Origin: Myxococcota bacterium
GTDB lineage: Bacteria; Myxococcota_A; UBA796; JAFGLY01
Direction: 5' to 3'
NCBI GenBank assembly: GCA_024276675.1
Contig: JAJRWT010000095.1
Coordinates: 1 to 64,000 of the forward strand
DNA: 64,000 bases
Shown here: positions 61,101-64,000 of the stretch, piece by piece
How the letters are laid out: each line of letters begins with the position of its first letter
Position numbering within the stretch: the first letter of the stretch is position 1
Translations under genes and position numbers: made by a program
The notes under the pieces: generated by a model
What the model saw: only the letters and a program-made list of their open reading frames with translations
What the model was told of the DNA's origin: nothing
The model's database searches: none

Positions 61101-64000
61101 TCACTGTTCGCCGTAGGGCTGGGCATGGCGCCTCAAGCGATCCAGCTCGATGGAGCGACCCGGCTCCAGGCGTTGGAAGCGACGCGGGTGGCAGGTGAGC
61201 ACGATAACCTGGAACTCCCGGGCCGCATCGCGCAGGATGCGCACCATCTGTACGAAACGCCCGTCGTCGGTCCAACCCATGGTGTCGTCCAGTATGAGCG
61301 GCAGGGAGGAGTTGTCCGGGTCGCGCGCCAGTACCCTTGCCAGGGCCAGGCGCACTATCACCGAGAGTTGTTCGCGGGTGCCGCCGGAAAGCTGGGAGAA
61401 GGATTCTTCGGTGCCGCGACGTATGATCTTGTCCAGGGTGAGATCTGGGGTCATGCGAATGTCGGTGCCGGGACGGATCACCCCGAGGTAGGGGCGGGCT
61501 TCCTGGACCACCGGGGCCAGGAAACGAGCCTGGGCGCGTTGATAGGCGGATTCCACGGTCTCTGCCAGGAGGCGGGCGGCGGCCGCGGCCCGTTCCACCC
61601 GGGCGAGAGTGTCCCGGGCTTCGTTTGCCTCGACCTGGGCCTCGGCCAGTCGTTCGAAGTGGCCTTCCACCGCGGCCCGGTCCAACAGGGCCCGCAGGGC
61701 CGCCAGTTGTTGGCCCAGATCCTGTTCTTTTTCCTCGGCCTGGATCAAGGCGTGCCGGGCTCGTTCCAACTCCCCCTCCAGCAGTTGAGGCGCTGCGCGC
61801 TCCAGCTCCTGCTTTGCGCTGTCCAGGGCATCCGATGCCGCTCGCGCGGTCTGCCGGGCCTCTTCCAGGCGCTGCTCCGCCTGGGCGTCGGAGAGCTGGC
61901 CGCGGTCGTGTTCCAACCTGGTTTCCAGGTCCGCCAGGTCGCGTTCGAGACGCTCCAGTTGGGATTCAGACTGTTGCAGCATTCCTGCCAGCTCGGCTCG
62001 GCGCTCCCTGGCCCTCCCCGTGGCGAGCACGAGTTCTTCGAGCCGGTCCTGCGCCTGGCTCAATCGCGCATCCAGCTCCTCCAGTTGTTCCTGCAGACGG
62101 TGCTGTGGGGCGGGATCATCTTCATCGGTGGGTTCGTGGGGAGCCGACGGGGCCTGGGGCTCCGGCGGGGCGGGATCATCTTCATCGGTGGGTTCGTGGG
62201 GAGCCGACTGGGCCTGGGGCTCCGGCGGGGCGTCTCCCCCTGACGTGTCGTCGGGAGCCGACTGGGCTTGGGGCTCCGGCGGGGCCTGGGGCTCCGGCGG
62301 GGCGGCGGCTTCATCCGTGGGTTCGTCGGGAGCCGACGGGGCCTGGGGCTCCGGCGGGGCGGCGGCTTCCACCGCTGCCTTCAATGCCTGGATACCCTGG
62401 GGCGCCAGCAGGGAGAGTCGCTCGCGGAGCCCTTCCACCTGCTGGGCAAGGGTGACACCACGTTGCCAGCTCTCCGCCGCTTGTTTCATGTCGTCCAGCC
62501 CGGCTGTGGACAGGGCTCGCCGGAGTTCCTCCTGGATGCGCTCCAGGGCTGCGTCGGTTTCTGCGCCGGCTTCGCCGGGCACCAGTTCCCAGGTGATCCC
62601 CCCCGGCAGCTCACCTCCAAGAGGTTCCTTGACAGCGATGGGGGCCGGTTTCCCGGGAAAGTGGACGGCAGCCGCCAGCGATGCGCACTCCGAATCGGCG
62701 GCGCGCTGTTGTTCCAGCAGGGAGTCCAGTCTCGAAGCCAGTCGGGCGGTGACCGGGTTGGCTTCCAGGTCGATTTCCACCTTGCGCCGTCGTTCCTGTA
62801 TTTCGCTGGCCAAGGCAAGGCGTTTGCTTGTCTGCTCGTGCTGGGCACGGAGCTGCTCCACCGCCTTGCGCAGGGCCTCCAGGCCGTCCGGGGCCAGGGT
62901 ATCCAGGGCGGCCTGGGTGTCGCGTAGGGCTGCGTTGGTGTCTTTCCATCGGCGCCCCTGATCACGGGCTTGTTCCATTGATTGCAGGTCCACGGCCTGC
63001 AAGGCTTCTTCCAGGGCGGTCTTTGCCGAGTCCAGGCGGGCGCCCGCCCGTTGGAGTTCCTCGCCACCGGGGACGATGTGCAGTTCGGCGGTCTGGTCCA
63101 GGCTGAGGTTCGCCGGACGGGTGAAGGTCCATTCCCTGGTTTCGCCACTGGACATGGCAACGGATTCTTCCCGGGTGCTGACTGAGATTCCCCGCAGGGC
63201 GCGGACCTGGATGCGGGTGCCCACGGTCGCTGCTCGGGCACGGGCCAGGACCAGCTCCTGTTCCAGTGATTCCAGCCTCTGAATGACCTGGTCGCTCACC
63301 GGGTTGCTGTCGAGTTGCTCTTGCAGGGCCCGACACCTGGAGAAGGTGCTCTCTGCCCTGGCCAGGTTGGCTTCTTCGCGTTTCAGGGCTTCGCGGAGTT
63401 GGGCTTCCTCGCGGGACAGGGGGGCCAGTCCCTTGGGAGCTTGCGTGGCGAGCTGGGCATCCAGGCGCTGGGCAAGCGACTCCAGCTCGATGCGCCGACC
63501 CCGGTGCTCCCGTGCAAGGGCCGGAGTTGCCAGCGAGATGCTCCCCAGGAGTTCGTCCAGGGCGGCCTGGCTCCCACGTAGCTCGGTCAGGGCTTTTGCA
63601 AGGCCGGGGCGGGCGGGTTGCAGGCTGATTTCGCCCAGCCCCTGGACGGGAAAGACGCGCTCCCGACCCGCCGCCAGTACCAGGGTTTCGCCAGGGAGCA
63701 GCCCATGTAGGCTCAGGCGAGAGCCCTCCATCCGAAGCTTCTGGGCATGGTCCCGACGAGCTTCGTCCAGGTCGCGCAGGTCACGGTAGGAGGATTCGTC
63801 CAGCGTAGTCTCGAGTTCTTCTTCCAGGGCGGCGAGTTGTTCCACCAGGGAGTTTGCAAGTTGCATGTTCCTGGAGAGCCGGCGAAATTCGCGTATACGC
63901 CGGGCAAGCTCCAGCGAGCGGGCGAGCCTCTCGCGATCCTGGCGAAGCCCCAGGACCAGCTCTTGCTGTTTCGATTGCAGCTCGGCCGCCTGGAGTTCTT
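61101..64000 (-). CDS. SMC/YhaN-like coiled-coil ATPase, C-terminal part (runs past right edge)
   Basis: At least 966 residues lie in the window and the frame is open to the edge, so the N-terminal P-loop half is outside. The C-terminus holds the ABC signature LSGGTREQLSVIVRLALARVL and Walker B SLPLILDDTMGWTD, then LTCHPRRF. Long Leu/Glu/Arg coiled coils fill the rest. Between them lies a low-complexity hinge-like region with Pro-Glu-Pro-Gln repeats (APPEPQAPSAPDEPTDE; DNA 62100-62370). It resembles YhaN/RecF/SbcC-type ATPases that process DNA ends. The ATG at 63866 is internal, not the start. The stop is at 61101. Confidence 0.85.
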   Translation of the reverse strand, partial: ELQAAELQSKQQELVLGLRQDRERLARSLELARRIREFRRLSRNMQLANSLVEQLAALEEELETTLDESSYRDLRDLDEARRDHAQKLRMEGSRLSLHGLLPGETLVLAAGRERVFPVQGLGEISLQPARPGLAKALTELRGSQAALDELLGSISLATPALAREHRGRRIELESLAQRLDAQLATQAPKGLAPLSREEAQLREALKREEANLARAESTFSRCRALQEQLDSNPVSDQVIQRLESLEQELVLARARAATVGTRIQVRALRGISVSTREESVAMSSGETREWTFTRPANLSLDQTAELHIVPGGEELQRAGARLDSAKTALEEALQAVDLQSMEQARDQGRRWKDTNAALRDTQAALDTLAPDGLEALRKAVEQLRAQHEQTSKRLALASEIQERRRKVEIDLEANPVTARLASRLDSLLEQQRAADSECASLAAAVHFPGKPAPIAVKEPLGGELPGGITWELVPGEAGAETDAALERIQEELRRALSTAGLDDMKQAAESWQRGVTLAQQVEGLRERLSLLAPQGIQALKAAVEAAAPPEPQAPSAPDEPTDEAAAPPEPQAPPEPQAQSAPDDTSGGDAPPEPQAQSAPHEPTDEDDPAPPEPQAPSAPHEPTDEDDPAPQHRLQEQLEELDARLSQAQDRLEELVLATGRARERRAELAGMLQQSESQLERLERDLADLETRLEHDRGQLSDAQAEQRLEEARQTARAASDALDSAKQELERAAPQLLEGELERARHALIQAEEKEQDLGQQLAALRALLDRAAVEGHFERLAEAQVEANEARDTLARVERAAAAARLLAETVESAYQRAQARFLAPVVQEARPYLGVIRPGTDIRMTPDLTLDKIIRRGTEESFSQLSGGTREQLSVIVRLALARVLARDPDNSSLPLILDDTMGWTDDGRFVQMVRILRDAAREFQVIVLTCHPRRFQRLEPGRSIELDRLRRHAQPYGEQ

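Overview
The window is high-GC DNA from what looks like a Myxococcota (myxobacteria-like) or related deltaproteobacterial genome. The signs are several lipoproteins with Asp/Thr/Gly/Ser-rich 'DTxDTG' linkers, MopE-like metal-binding repeats, a C-terminal Cys-helix-Arg tail resembling the MYXO-CTERM sorting signal, a PilZ/MshEN/GGDEF-EAL set of c-di-GMP proteins, and long TPR/HEAT proteins. No rRNA, tRNA, CRISPR array or intact insertion sequence was recognised.

Layout. 0-3.4 kb: an iron-sulfur protein and a radical SAM/SPASM enzyme lying among copies of palindromic repeat family A. 3.4-7.8 kb: a small lipoprotein, then a TIG lipoprotein translationally coupled to a TonB-dependent receptor that has an in-frame TAG. 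8-10.6 kb: two unrelated isocitrate dehydrogenases in tandem, the first with NAD-type and the second with NADP-type cofactor residues. 10.6-14.7 kb: a membrane TPR protein, a metallo-beta-lactamase-fold hydrolase and a frameshifted ATPase. 14.8-23.4 kb: a tight five-gene minus-strand signalling operon (receiver/ATPase protein, degenerate receiver/coiled-coil protein, PilZ-methyltransferase, large hybrid histidine kinase, REC-PAS-GGDEF-EAL). 23.4-29.5 kb: a transposase remnant, a beta-helix lyase-like surface protein, a likely selenocysteine-containing redoxin lipoprotein, a WYL regulator pair and small lipoproteins. 29.6-48 kb: leuS, a SUKH/TPR/HEAT protein, REC-DUF4388-TPR, two MopE-repeat lipoproteins, a DUF364-type protein with an in-frame TAA, a UDPGP nucleotidyltransferase, a histidine phosphatase and an AGCS symporter. 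48-64 kb: a membrane protein carrying two in-frame copies of palindromic repeat family B, a GspE/PilB-type ATPase with MshEN motifs, a sulfatase-fold protein, a sphingomyelinase-like lipoprotein, 1.3 kb of repeats, hemolysin III, an FGE-like lipoprotein and the C-terminal part of a coiled-coil SMC/YhaN-like ATPase that runs off the right edge.

How the genes may work together. The 15-23 kb operon combines a methyltransferase of the type that makes 3-hydroxypalmitic acid methyl ester signals, a c-di-GMP-binding PilZ domain, phosphorelay proteins and a c-di-GMP synthase/hydrolase. A second possible c-di-GMP effector (MshEN secretion/pilus ATPase) lies at 50.6-52.9 kb. This suggests a diffusible-signal/c-di-GMP circuit of unusual composition; that is inference. 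The best single discovery is the UGA codon at 25975-25977. It sits in a UxxC redox motif and is followed at once by a hairpin that fits the bacterial SECIS rules. Three other genes are interrupted by in-frame UAG or UAA. Those are not explained by recoding and look like mutations or sequence errors.
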